From positions 1 to 36,585 of the forward strand of contig NZ_JAKFWS010000082.1 of assembly GCF_021731785.1 (NCBI RefSeq): a stretch of DNA of 36,585 nt, written 5' to 3'. The notes beneath the pieces are model-generated. The model was not told where the DNA came from. It saw only the letters and a list, made by a program, of their open reading frames with translations, and did not search any database. Made by a program: the position numbers and the translations under genes. Shown here piece after piece: positions 8,515 through 16,431 of this stretch. Source of the DNA: Methylocystis sp. (lineage in GTDB: Bacteria; Pseudomonadota; Alphaproteobacteria; Rhizobiales; Beijerinckiaceae). Position 1 is the stretch's first letter. The number at the start of each line of letters is the position of its first letter.

Positions 8515-8781
8515 CTAGCTCGGCCGCGAGGCGAAAGTCTTCGCGGCATTGCGACTCGCCGCCGCAGTTGCGCCCTTCAATATCAACAGTCCCGCAAAGG
8601 CGTCGAGGTTGATGAAAAAGATTCGTGAGAAGATCGGCGCCGTAAAATGGTCGACGCCAGGGCCAGTCGCTGCGGTGACCGCCTGAACGAGTCTCTCATA
8701 GTCAACAAGGGAAGCAAGCAAAGCCGCGAGCCCGCCGGCGAAACCATCAAAGCGCCGCGCCAGCAGGCCGGCGTTTTCACA
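8515..8781 (-). pseudogene. Truncated copy of the 173-residue membrane protein gene
   Basis: Reads CENAGLLARRF, AVTAATGPGVDHFTAP and INLDAFAGLLILK, against CESAGLLARRF, AVTAATGPGVDHFTAP and INLGAFAGLLILK in the intact gene at 12722-13243. It corresponds to the last half (residues about 88-173). The end, FASRPS against FASRPT, and the DNA around the stop are also alike. The N-terminal half with the first membrane segments is missing, replaced by unrelated sequence (frame open to 8859). The reading frame is still open, so a short protein could be made, but loss of half the fold argues for a remnant. It sits upstream of and divergent from the first receptor and its riboswitch. Confidence 0.8.
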
Positions 8782-8960
8782 AGCGCGCCTGGCGCGATTG
8801 GGCTTATGCAACCTCCCAATCTCGGTCAAACCGAGGACCTTGGTTGAGGCACCGCACATCGAGCGACCTGTGGCGCTTCTGCATCACTGCTTTTGAAAAA
8901 GGCGCAGGCGCAACGCCCGTCCGCCTAATCGGCTTGACTTGAAAATCGCATTTAACGCTT

Positions 8961-9172
8961 ACTGTTACCGACGGTTCCCGCAAGGGATCAATAGGGAATG
9001 CGGTGAGCGCATCGTCGCGCGATGCCGCTGCTGCCCCCGCAACTGTAAGCGGCGAGTCAAAGACCAAAACAGCCACTGGAGCCAATGTTCCGGGAAGGCG
9101 GCCTTTGAGCGACGACCCGCGAGCCAGGAGACCTGCCGTCATCGTGGTCACGCGCGAAGCATCGGGCGGTGG
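8961..9172 (+). promoter_or_regulatory. Cobalamin riboswitch (adenosylcobalamin/B12 element)
   Basis: Contains the conserved B12-box GAGCCAGGAGACCTGCCGTC at 9121-9140, the core GCTGCCCCCGCAACTGTAAG, GGGAATGCGGTGAG near its 5' side and GCCACTGG in the middle, in the order expected for a cobalamin riboswitch. The core matches the second copy at 16081-16294 nearly base for base. It ends about 93 bases ahead of the receptor start. When the cofactor is bound, such elements usually reduce expression of the downstream gene; I could not identify the terminator or anti-RBS partner. Confidence 0.95.
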
Positions 9173-9265
9173 GCGCCGATGTGGGTGAAGCCTATTTTGG
9201 CGCCTTGCGCGCTTAAATGGGCGTGGCCAGTCGCAGTGACGGTCCGGTCTGCTGCGAGCCTTGCC

Positions 9266-11698
9266 ATGCATGTTTCTTCAGCCGCGGTCCGCCTTGCTTC
9301 GATCCTCGCGGCACTCGCTCCGCTAACGGCGCTCGCTCAAACCGCGCTCCCCACCATACAAGTCGGCGCGCATCGGGCGGCCCCGGCAACGCGTTCCCAT
9401 GCGCCCGCGCCGGGACGATCCGTTCATGCGCCGCCGCAACCGCCGCGCGCTTCGCCAATTGTCGCGGCTATCGCCCGCCCCGCGCCGCCCGCGGGCCCGA
9501 CGCCGCCGCCGATCACCGCCTCAAGCGAGAAATTCTTCACTGGCCAGGAGGTCAACGCGCTTCCCTTCGCGCGGCCCGGCGACGCGCTGGAAATCGTGCC
9601 CGGACTCGTCGTCACCCAGCACAGCGGCGAAGGCAAGGCGAACCAATATTTCCTGCGCGGCTTCAATCTCGACCATGGCACCGATCTCGCGCTCTATCTC
9701 GACGGCATGCCGCTCAATATGCGCACCCATGGCCATGCCCAGGGCTACGCGGACAGCAATTTCCTGATCCCCGAGCTGTTGTCTTACGTGCTCGCCCGCA
9801 AAGGGCCGTATGACGCGCAAGACGGCGACTTCTCGTCGGCGGGCTCGATCTACATGCAATACAACGACAGGATCGACAAAGGCTACTTCCAGCTCACTGG
9901 CGGCAGTTTCGCCTATGCGCGAGCGCTCGCTGTCGCGCCTTACCAGGATTTCGCCGGGGGCTCCACCTATGGCGCGGTCGAAGCGCAATACTACAACGGA
10001 CCCTGGGAGCGCGGCGACAATATGCGGCGTCTCAACAGCGTGTTGCGCTGGTCGCGCGGCACGCAAGAGGACGGCGCCTCCGTGACCTTCATGGGCTACG
10101 CCAACAAATGGTATGGAACGGACCAAATTCCGAGTCGCGCGGTCAGCGCCGGGTTGCTGTCGCGCTGGGGCACGATGGACCCAACCGCCGGCGGCGCGAC
10201 TTCGCGCTTCTCGCTCTCGTCGCGCTGGAGTCAGATTGAGGGTAATCACGCCACGCGCGTCGAAGCCTATGTCGTCCATTCGACCTTGGACCTCTACAGC
10301 ACTTACACCTATTTCCTGGGGCATCAGGATTTGGGCGACCAAATCCGTCAGTTCGACTATCGCACGGTCGTCGGCCTTAACGCGCAGCATGCGATCAGAT
10401 GGGCCGATGTGAATGGCGCGCCAATCGAGACCCGCGTCGGCTTTCAGGGACGCTACGACGACATCCGACTTGGCTTGCAGGAGAGCGTCCGTCGACAACT
10501 CTATGACACGCTCAGCAACAATGCCGTCGGCGAAGGCAGCATCGGCCTCTGGACCGATACGGCGGTGCGCTGGACGCCCTGGCTGAAGACCGTCACCGGG
10601 GCGCGCTTCGACTATTACAACGCCGCCGTAAGCTCGCTTCAAACGCTGGTTGACGCGCCGAAACTCGCGGCGAGCACTGGCCTCTCGGCGTTCCTTCTCA
10701 CGGGACCATTCAACCAGGGCGTAAAGAATGCGGCGCTGTTCAGCCCGAAGCTCTCGATCATCGTCGGCCCTTTCTACAAGACGGAATTTTACGCCAATTA
10801 CGGCGAAGGCTTCCACTCGACCGACGCAAGGGGCGCGGTGCTGCAATTCTCCACAGCCGAACTTGCGGACAATGACGGCTTCGTTCAGGCGGCTTCAATT
10901 CCGCTGCTGGTGAAATCACGCGGTGCCGAGATCGGCGCCCGCGCCAAATTCATCGAGGGGCTCGATTCCAGCATCAGCCTCTTCTGGCTCAATCTCGAAT
11001 CGGAGAACCAGTTTGTCGGCGACAGCGGCACGACCATCTTCGGTCGCCCGAGTCGCAGATATGGCATTGAACTCGTCAACAAATACGCCCCGAACGCCTG
11101 GATCAGATTTGACGGCGACGTGGCGCTTGTTCAGGCGCGCTACCGCGGCGTCGACGTTGCGCAGACTTTGGCGTGGCTCGATTTGATGGCGCCTGACGCA
11201 TTGCCTTATGGGACATTCTTGGGCAATGCGCCCGGCAACTATCTGTCGAACGCCATCGCGGTGACGGCGATGGGCGGATTGGAGATGGGCGAGACGACCG
11301 GATGGTTCGGCGCGCTGAAGTATCGCTATTTCGGGGCCAGGGCGCTCACCGAGGACGGCTATTTCAATTCCCCGGCGACCGGCACGTTGAACGCGCGAGT
11401 GGGCTATCGATGGGCGGATGGCTGGCGACTGCAGTTCGACGCCTTCAATGTTTTCAACTCTCGCTCCGACCAGATCACATTTGCCTATGGCTCACTCCTG
11501 CCGAGCGATCCCCTTTACGCGCAATGCGTCGCAGGCGTTGCTCCCGCCCAGGTTTGTGGCGTCGGCGTCATGGATCGGCATTTCAAGCCGCTCGAGCCTG
11601 CAGCCGTGCGCGTGACATTGGCTGGGCCACTGAACTTTGAACAGCCGATCGCCAGACTTCCTGATTTTGCGGAGCCTTTCTCGCGACCATCGAACTGA
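9266..11698 (+). CDS. TonB-dependent outer membrane receptor under B12 riboswitch control
   Basis: 810 residues. The start at 9266 gives a signal peptide (MHVSSAAVRLASILAALAPL, cleavage near ALA|Q24). The frame remains open back to 8939, but that stretch is the riboswitch. A 93-base leader equals that of the btuB-like gene, supporting this start. After the mature N-terminus LPTIQVGA comes a proline/alanine-rich linker (about 37-83). The plug then carries FFTGQEVNALPFARPGDALEIVPG and NQYFLRGFNLDHGTDLALYL, and a beta barrel follows to FNVFNSRSDQ and VRVTLAGPLNF. A tail of some 19 residues follows the last strand. The plug differs from BtuB and belongs to a broad receptor group of unclear substrate. 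Riboswitch control suggests corrinoids, cobalt or a B12-sparing substrate (inference). Confidence 0.9.
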   Translation: MHVSSAAVRLASILAALAPLTALAQTALPTIQVGAHRAAPATRSHAPAPGRSVHAPPQPPRASPIVAAIARPAPPAGPTPPPITASSEKFFTGQEVNALPFARPGDALEIVPGLVVTQHSGEGKANQYFLRGFNLDHGTDLALYLDGMPLNMRTHGHAQGYADSNFLIPELLSYVLARKGPYDAQDGDFSSAGSIYMQYNDRIDKGYFQLTGGSFAYARALAVAPYQDFAGGSTYGAVEAQYYNGPWERGDNMRRLNSVLRWSRGTQEDGASVTFMGYANKWYGTDQIPSRAVSAGLLSRWGTMDPTAGGATSRFSLSSRWSQIEGNHATRVEAYVVHSTLDLYSTYTYFLGHQDLGDQIRQFDYRTVVGLNAQHAIRWADVNGAPIETRVGFQGRYDDIRLGLQESVRRQLYDTLSNNAVGEGSIGLWTDTAVRWTPWLKTVTGARFDYYNAAVSSLQTLVDAPKLAASTGLSAFLLTGPFNQGVKNAALFSPKLSIIVGPFYKTEFYANYGEGFHSTDARGAVLQFSTAELADNDGFVQAASIPLLVKSRGAEIGARAKFIEGLDSSISLFWLNLESENQFVGDSGTTIFGRPSRRYGIELVNKYAPNAWIRFDGDVALVQARYRGVDVAQTLAWLDLMAPDALPYGTFLGNAPGNYLSNAIAVTAMGGLEMGETTGWFGALKYRYFGARALTEDGYFNSPATGTLNARVGYRWADGWRLQFDAFNVFNSRSDQITFAYGSLLPSDPLYAQCVAGVAPAQVCGVGVMDRHFKPLEPAAVRVTLAGPLNFEQPIARLPDFAEPFSRPSN

Positions 11699-12059
11699 CG
11701 GCCCCAGCGCGGCGAATGTGAGTCTCGACGGCCGCTGAGAGTCATGACGAAGCTTCGTCAACGGGTCTCACGCTATCTTGGACGCGAACCGACAGTCTTC
11801 GTGGCATGGCGCCCAAAATATCATCATGTCGTCGATAAGAGTGCGCAGATGACGCGCTGCTGCGTCGTTGCAATCCGCGACGACGTTCTTTTCGCCAACA
11901 AAAGCGACTGGCGCCGCATCCTGGCCGGCAAGACAGCTGGCTCCTGGTTTAGGGTTGGCCGGAGCGTCCACAACAGATCAATAATTTTTCGTCCGCGGGA
12001 ACATGCCTTCAGCGCAAGAGTTCTGACAGTGATCTTAGTCCTAACGATGGAGAACGCCC
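11699..12059. other. Intergenic region between receptor and CsbD-like gene
   Basis: 361 bases. A 109-codon frame (11744-12073) has no recognisable family and overlaps the CsbD-like start, so it is judged spurious. The only interpretable signal is an EcfG-type promoter at 11998-12022, annotated separately. No terminator for the receptor gene was found. Confidence 0.5.
11998..12022 (+). promoter_or_regulatory. Probable EcfG (general stress) promoter of the CsbD-like gene
   Basis: GGAAC at 11998-12002, 16 bases, then AGTT at 12019-12022, against the EcfG consensus GGAAC-N16/17-CGTT. One mismatch, in the first base of the -10 element. It lies about 38 bases upstream of the CsbD-like start codon, and CsbD proteins are classic general stress proteins; ecfG itself is in this window. 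Confidence 0.68.
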
Positions 12060-12311
12060 ATGGGTTCGGTTAGCGATAAAATTAAGGGCTCAATCAATGA
12101 GACCGTGGGTTCGGCGAAACAAGCCGCGGGGAAAATCAGCGACTCCCCCGAACTTGAAGGCGAAGGCCTGGCGCAGGAGCTAAAAGGAAAGGGTCAAACG
12201 GCGCTCGGCGAAGCGAAAGATGCAGTTGCCGACGCATTGGACACGGCAACTACGAAAGTGCAGGAACTCGCCAAGAGCGCTAAAGAAGCGATTCATCGCG
12301 CGACCGAATAA
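12060..12311 (+). CDS. CsbD-like general stress protein
   Basis: 83 residues, highly charged and helical, with no hydrophobic core. The start MGSVSDKIKGSINETVGSAK and the later LAQELKGKGQTALGEAKDAV follow the CsbD pattern of repeated KG..NE..G.AK helices. Family members are small soluble proteins strongly induced in the general stress response; their molecular action is unknown. A GGAG site lies nine bases ahead of the ATG, and an EcfG-type promoter lies about 38 bases upstream. The DUF1328 gene follows after 51 bases, probably in the same transcript, which would then end at the strong hairpin at 12565-12601. Confidence 0.9.
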   Translation: MGSVSDKIKGSINETVGSAKQAAGKISDSPELEGEGLAQELKGKGQTALGEAKDAVADALDTATTKVQELAKSAKEAIHRATE

Positions 12312-12362
12312 GGCGAATCTCGCGGCTGCGCGTGGATTGCATCTCTCTTGACGGCGGCCGGC

Positions 12363-12536
12363 ATGGGAAGCTTGCTTCAATATGCAATCGTATTCTTGAT
12401 CGTCGCGATCATCGCAGCCTTTTTTGCCTTTGGAGGCGTCGCGGGAACAGCGATGGAAGGCGCGCGCATTTTATTCTGGGTGGCGCTCGTCTTTTTCGTT
12501 ATTTCCGCGGTGGTGGGTTTGGTGAGGAGAGCCTGA
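12363..12536 (+). CDS. DUF1328 (UPF0391) small membrane protein
   Basis: 57 residues with two hydrophobic segments: LLQYAIVFLIVAIIAAFFAF, then GGVAGTAMEGARILFW, then VALVFFVISAVVGL, ending in RRA. This is the usual DUF1328/UPF0391 layout: two short membrane helices, a GG-AGTA linker and a basic C-terminus. The ATG at 12363 fits the family; an in-frame TTG at 12348 would add five residues. Such genes are commonly stress-induced in proteobacteria; role unknown. It follows the CsbD-like gene and precedes a strong terminator. Confidence 0.88.
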   Translation: MGSLLQYAIVFLIVAIIAAFFAFGGVAGTAMEGARILFWVALVFFVISAVVGLVRRA

Positions 12537-12564
12537 TGACTTTGGTCTCCTTTTCATAAGCTCT

Positions 12565-12601
12565 AAATAAAGCCCAGCTGTGCAAGCTGGGCTTTATTTT
12601 T
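12565..12601. terminator. Intrinsic terminator, probably bidirectional
   Basis: A perfect 15-base-pair stem (AAATAAAGCCCAGCT with AGCTGGGCTTTATTT) around the five-base loop GTGCA, followed on the plus strand by further T. The A-rich left arm gives a T-rich tail on the minus strand as well. It can end the CsbD-DUF1328 transcript from the left and the btuB operon transcript from the right (stop at 12722). Confidence 0.92.
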
Positions 12602-12721
12602 CGAGAGGCCGGCAACAAGCGCATTGTTCGTTGCATGAAAATTTTTTGCCGGTTCCTGCGCCTCAATGGTCGAAGCCACCAAGACTGGGTTCAGAGGTCA
12701 AGCTTCGCTTTGGGGTCACGT

Positions 12722-13243
12722 CTAGGTCGGTCGCGAGGCGAAAGTCTCAGACAGATCGCGATTCGCTACTGCGGCTTTCAGAATCAACAATCCCGCAAAG
12801 GCGCCGAGGTTGATGAAAAAGATTTGTGCGACGACCGGCGCGGTGAAATGGTCGACGCCGGGCCCCGTCGCGGCGGTGACGGCCAGAATCAGGCTCTCAT
12901 AAGCGACAAAGGAAGCAAGGAAAGCAGCGAGCCCGCCCCTGAGGCCGGGAAAGCGGCGGGCGAGCAGGCCGGCGCTTTCACAGGACAGCAGAGCGACGAC
13001 GCCGAGCGCGCCGCCCCAAAACAGCGTTGTGGGATCGGTCGGATAATGCAGGAAGAGAAAGCCCATCGCCTGATTCGTGAGCCACACTGCGCCCGTCAGC
13101 AGCAGCGCCGCGACAGCGGCGAAGCCGGCGAGCGGCAAGGCGCAAGCCCAGGCGAAGCTGAACAGAACGCTGGCGGCGATGAATGTCGCCGCCCAAAGCG
13201 CGCGGCGGTTGATCTTCGAAACGGTGGAAAGTGTCAGCGACAT
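12722..13243 (-). CDS. Uncharacterised membrane protein in the btuB operon
   Basis: 173 residues with about five hydrophobic segments (roughly 16-37, 38-56, 74-92, 103-125 and 138-158). Conserved-looking polar features are GFLFLHYPTDPTT between the second and third segments and TGPGVDHFTAP before the last; the latter is unchanged in the truncated copy at 8515-8781, which points to functional importance. A GGAG site lies eight bases ahead of the ATG. It is the third gene after the riboswitch-controlled btuB-like gene, 54 bases from the second. I do not recognise the family. Possible roles are an inner membrane partner of B12 or cobalt uptake (inference from context only). Transcription probably ends at the hairpin at 12565-12601. 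Confidence 0.8.
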   Translation of the reverse strand: MSLTLSTVSKINRRALWAATFIAASVLFSFAWACALPLAGFAAVAALLLTGAVWLTNQAMGFLFLHYPTDPTTLFWGGALGVVALLSCESAGLLARRFPGLRGGLAAFLASFVAYESLILAVTAATGPGVDHFTAPVVAQIFFINLGAFAGLLILKAAVANRDLSETFASRPT

Positions 13244-13297
13244 GAGGTTTCTCCTTTCAAGCGAAGGCGGGGGAATTGAAATCGAAAGCGCGGCGTG

Positions 13298-13897
13298 TCA
13301 GCCGCTGCACGATGGAGTCGCGGCCCGATCGGCGGGATCGGGCTCGTGCAGGCCGAACCAGCGCGCGCGCAATTTGTCCCAGAGCGCCAGGCGCGACCAA
13401 TCCGGCTCCTTCAGAACTTTGTCGGTCGCCGCATCGAGGAACGGGTTGGGCAGCAGCACGGTGATCTGCTGCTCGCCGGCGCCGTTGAACAATTGCAGTC
13501 CCCACGACATTGGCACGCAGCTCGTGTTCCGTCGGCGATAGAGCTCGGCGCGCGACGTGCGCCTCAGCTTTGCAAGCTCGGGCGACGTCGGCCGAGCGCG
13601 TGATCCTTTGTTCTCGCCGATGCAGACGTGAAAATGCGTGACGCCGAAAGCGACGGTGAGATAGCCGTCGAGCAGCCTGATCCGCGTCGGCGCGCGGTCG
13701 GCGTGAATTTCCCACGCCGCGCCTTGAATGATCGGTCCGAAGACGATCTCGCGCCAGTGATTTTTGAAAAGGTCGCGAATGAGTTCTTCGAGACTCGCCG
13801 CGTCCGTCGGCAGAGAAAAGACATCGAGCATTGCGCCGTCAGGCTCGACGATACGTCGTGGCGCTATGCTTGGCGTTCTGACTGAAGTCATTTGCAT
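13298..13897 (-). CDS. Uncharacterised soluble protein in the btuB operon
   Basis: 199 residues, no signal peptide or membrane segment. A distinctive block runs FGPIIQGAAWEIH, then IRLLDGYLTVAFGVTHFHVC, then ELYRRRNTSCVPMSWGLQLF. His, Cys and Trp are frequent in the middle, which could serve metal or corrinoid binding, but this is speculation. The gene starts 13 bases after the btuB-like stop, with the strong site GAGGAG ahead of the ATG, so it is surely co-transcribed and under the same riboswitch. An ATG two codons further in is an alternative start. I do not recognise the family; the tight linkage to a B12 receptor is the best clue to function. Confidence 0.82.
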   Translation of the reverse strand: MQMTSVRTPSIAPRRIVEPDGAMLDVFSLPTDAASLEELIRDLFKNHWREIVFGPIIQGAAWEIHADRAPTRIRLLDGYLTVAFGVTHFHVCIGENKGSRARPTSPELAKLRRTSRAELYRRRNTSCVPMSWGLQLFNGAGEQQITVLLPNPFLDAATDKVLKEPDWSRLALWDKLRARWFGLHEPDPADRAATPSCSG

Positions 13898-13910
13898 GTC
13901 GATCTCCTCC

Positions 13911-15989
13911 TCACCAGGCGTATTTCACGCCGCCATAGAAGGCGCGCGCCGTCGTCGAATAATTGTAGACCTCCTCGTAGAGCGCATTGTTGAGATTCTC
14001 GATGCGCCCATGAAGCGTCAGCTGGTCGGTGAGCTTGTAATTGGCGAAGAGATCGAGCCGGACATAGGGCGCGAGCATCACGCGCTTATTGAAGATGAAA
14101 TCCACATCATGCGCCGGACCGACGATATTGGCGCGCGCTTCGACGTCGAGCCCCGGCAGGCCGGTGTAGATGAGCGACCACATTCCCTTATTTCGCGGAC
14201 GGCGCAAGAGCGTGCGTCCGGCATAAATGCTGTCGGGATCGTCATCGAGATTGCGCGCTGAGAGAAAAGTGTAGCTTCCCCGCAACAGCAGCGCTGCGGG
14301 GACGAGACTTGCTTCGCCAGAGAATTCGACGCCGCGCGTGTCGGCCCGCCCGACGTTGAAATAGCAGCCGAAGATTTGCGTCGCGGTGCAGCTCTCGGCC
14401 TTTCCGAACTGCACGAGATTCGCATAGCGATTGGCGAAGACGGAGACCGAGGCGGTGGCGCGGCCGCCGAAAAAGCTCTGATCGATTCCGGCGTCGAAGC
14501 CGAGCACGCGTTCGGGCGCGAGCGCTGGATCGCCATATTCGGAAAACCGCTGATAGAGAGACGCGGTCTTGGCGCCGGTCGCGGCGGAGCCGCGCAGCCG
14601 CATGCCGATCTCGTCGATGCGGAAATTCGCCATCGTTCGCCAGGTGAGGAAGGTTCGGTTCCTGCTCACTGCGTCGACGCGCCCGCCATAGGAAATGTCG
14701 AGCCGATCGAAGAAGGTGACCTGATGCTGCGCATAGCCCGACCATGTCGTCTGCTCGGCGAAAGTCGGCGCGTATGTGTCGACGATCCAGGCTTCGCGCG
14801 AGCTTTGCGCGGTCTCGGTCTCGACACGCGCGCCGATGGTCGCGAGACCAAGCGGGCCGAGCGCGACATCGCTCTGATGTTCGAGGCCCCGCCGGCCGCC
14901 GAGATAGCCGAAACGGCAGTTCCGCGACATGAAGGTCAGCGTGTCGAAACAGGCGTCCGTCGTCCACGCGTCGCGATTGCCGCGATTGGCGTAGAGCGTC
15001 AGCCTGTTGCGCAGCATCTTGTCGAACATATCGGCGCCGAGCCGCGCATAGCCCTGCATGAAGGTTGCTTGCTGATGATTGAAAGGATCGAAGACGCTCC
15101 AGGGATTGAAGGCGTAGGGATTGTCGTAACGGACGGCGCTGTCGTAGCCGGCGAGGCCCGCCTCGATCCGCGCATCTTCCGTGAATTCATATCCGATGCG
15201 TCCGGTGACGCCGACGTTGTTGGTGGGATCGTCGGCGGGCAGCGGTGGCAGCGTCGTCGTCTGATCGCCGATCACGATCGGGCGCTGCTGACGATAGCCG
15301 TAGCGCGGGAAGCCATCGGCGTGCAGGCCGGAGATCGACAGCGCGTAAGAACCGTGCGCGTCGGCGCCGGAGATCGACGCGCGCGACGATGACGTTCCAT
15401 AGGAGCCGCCCTCCGACATGATCCAGCCTTGTGGCGCGCCCTTGCCGCGGCGGGTGATGATATTGATCACGCCGCCCATCGCGTCCGAGCCGTAAAGCGC
15501 CGATTGCGGGCCGCGCAGCACTTCGATGCGCTCGATGTCGGTCGGAATGAGACGGCCGAAATCGACCGAACCGTCCGTACTTGTCGGATCGCCGATGCGA
15601 ATGCCGTCGATGAGCACCAGAGTCTGGCCGGGCGTCGAGCCGCGCAGAAAGACCGAGGTCTGCGTGCCGGGCCCGCCGTTCGAAAAGACGTCCAGTCCCG
15701 GAACGCCGCGCAGAACGTCGTTGAAGGCGAGCGATCCGCGCTTCTGGATATCATGCGCTTGAATGACGCTCACCGAGGCGCCAGTGCTCGCAACCGGCTG
15801 CTCAACGCGCGTCGGCGTGACGACGGTTTGGTCTTCGACGTCGGCGGCGGGCTCGCCCGGCTGCGCCGGACTCAATGGGCCGACTTCGATGGTCGGCAAG
15901 GACTGCTGGGCGATAGCGACGGAAGCGGAGAGGGATAGCGACAGCAGAAACGCGCCGCGCAAGGCGGAGCTCTGAATGTGGAAATGCAT
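13911..15989 (-). CDS. btuB: BtuB-like TonB-dependent cobalamin receptor
   Basis: 692 residues. Signal peptide (hydrophobic SALRGAFLLSLSLSASVAIA, cleavage near residue 27), then LPTIEVGPL and a TonB box DQTVVTPTR (about 53-61). The plug has VSVIQAHDIQKRGSLAFNDV, RGVPGLDVFSNGGPG, VFLRGSTPGQTLVLIDGIRI and IERIEVLRGPQSALYGSDAMGG, the classic BtuB/CirA plug blocks. The barrel runs to the C-terminal aromatic FYGGVKYAW. With a cobalamin riboswitch 92 bases upstream, vitamin B12 or another corrinoid is the very likely substrate, moved into the periplasm with energy from TonB-ExbBD. First gene of a three-gene operon with two uncharacterised genes. No btuF, btuC or btuD is in the window. Confidence 0.94.
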   Translation of the reverse strand: MHFHIQSSALRGAFLLSLSLSASVAIAQQSLPTIEVGPLSPAQPGEPAADVEDQTVVTPTRVEQPVASTGASVSVIQAHDIQKRGSLAFNDVLRGVPGLDVFSNGGPGTQTSVFLRGSTPGQTLVLIDGIRIGDPTSTDGSVDFGRLIPTDIERIEVLRGPQSALYGSDAMGGVINIITRRGKGAPQGWIMSEGGSYGTSSSRASISGADAHGSYALSISGLHADGFPRYGYRQQRPIVIGDQTTTLPPLPADDPTNNVGVTGRIGYEFTEDARIEAGLAGYDSAVRYDNPYAFNPWSVFDPFNHQQATFMQGYARLGADMFDKMLRNRLTLYANRGNRDAWTTDACFDTLTFMSRNCRFGYLGGRRGLEHQSDVALGPLGLATIGARVETETAQSSREAWIVDTYAPTFAEQTTWSGYAQHQVTFFDRLDISYGGRVDAVSRNRTFLTWRTMANFRIDEIGMRLRGSAATGAKTASLYQRFSEYGDPALAPERVLGFDAGIDQSFFGGRATASVSVFANRYANLVQFGKAESCTATQIFGCYFNVGRADTRGVEFSGEASLVPAALLLRGSYTFLSARNLDDDPDSIYAGRTLLRRPRNKGMWSLIYTGLPGLDVEARANIVGPAHDVDFIFNKRVMLAPYVRLDLFANYKLTDQLTLHGRIENLNNALYEEVYNYSTTARAFYGGVKYAW

Positions 15990-16080
15990 GCGCGTAGACT
16001 CGCAGCGAGACGTGGGCCGTCACTGCGAAGGTCTTTGCCCGTACGCCGAGAAGGCGAAGGGCATCGACCGCATCGGTGCA

Positions 16081-16294
16081 CCCCGCCCGACGCTTTCGCG
16101 CGTGACCACGAAGCGACGGCAGGTCTCCTGGCTCGCGGGTTGTCGCCTCGGACCGCCTTCCCAGAGCCTTATGGCTCCAGTGGCTTAGTGGTCGTCGGCT
16201 CGCCGCTTACAGTTGCGGGGGCAGCCGCGGAATTGCGCACGAAGAAGCGCGCTCACCGCATTCCCATTTTGATCCCGTTAGGAACCGTCAGTGG
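16081..16294 (-). promoter_or_regulatory. Cobalamin riboswitch of the btuB operon
   Basis: On the minus strand: GACGGTTCC at the 5' side, GGGAATGCGGTGAGCGC, the core GGCTGCCCCCGCAACTGTAA, GCCACTGGAGCC, and the B12-box GAGCCAGGAGACCTGCCGTC (complement of 16115-16134). Order and spacing match a complete cobalamin aptamer. It is clearly paralogous to the copy at 8961-9172. The 92-base leader before the btuB-like start can form small GC-rich hairpins that might be the expression platform; which one acts is not clear. Confidence 0.95.
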
Positions 16295-16431
16295 CAAAAT
16301 AGAATGCCGATCACGCGGACTGTCAAGAGCTTTGCATTTTCTCAGGCGAAAACCTCGATCATGAATATAGCGCTTCAAGCGCCACCGGCTTCGCACATAC
16401 GAAAAGCTTGGGCTCTTCGCATGTCCGGAAT

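Noticed and set aside
8308-8628. 106-codon plus-strand open frame
   Set aside because: No family match, and its 3' part is antisense to the membrane-protein remnant.
8939-9265. N-terminal extension of the first receptor back to 8939
   Set aside because: This stretch is the cobalamin riboswitch; a signal peptide begins at 9266.
9521-10846. 441-codon minus-strand frame opposite the first receptor
   Set aside because: Antisense shadow of the receptor; no motif.
11744-12073. 109-codon plus-strand open frame before the CsbD-like gene
   Set aside because: Overlaps an EcfG-type promoter and the CsbD-like start; no ribosome binding site or motif.
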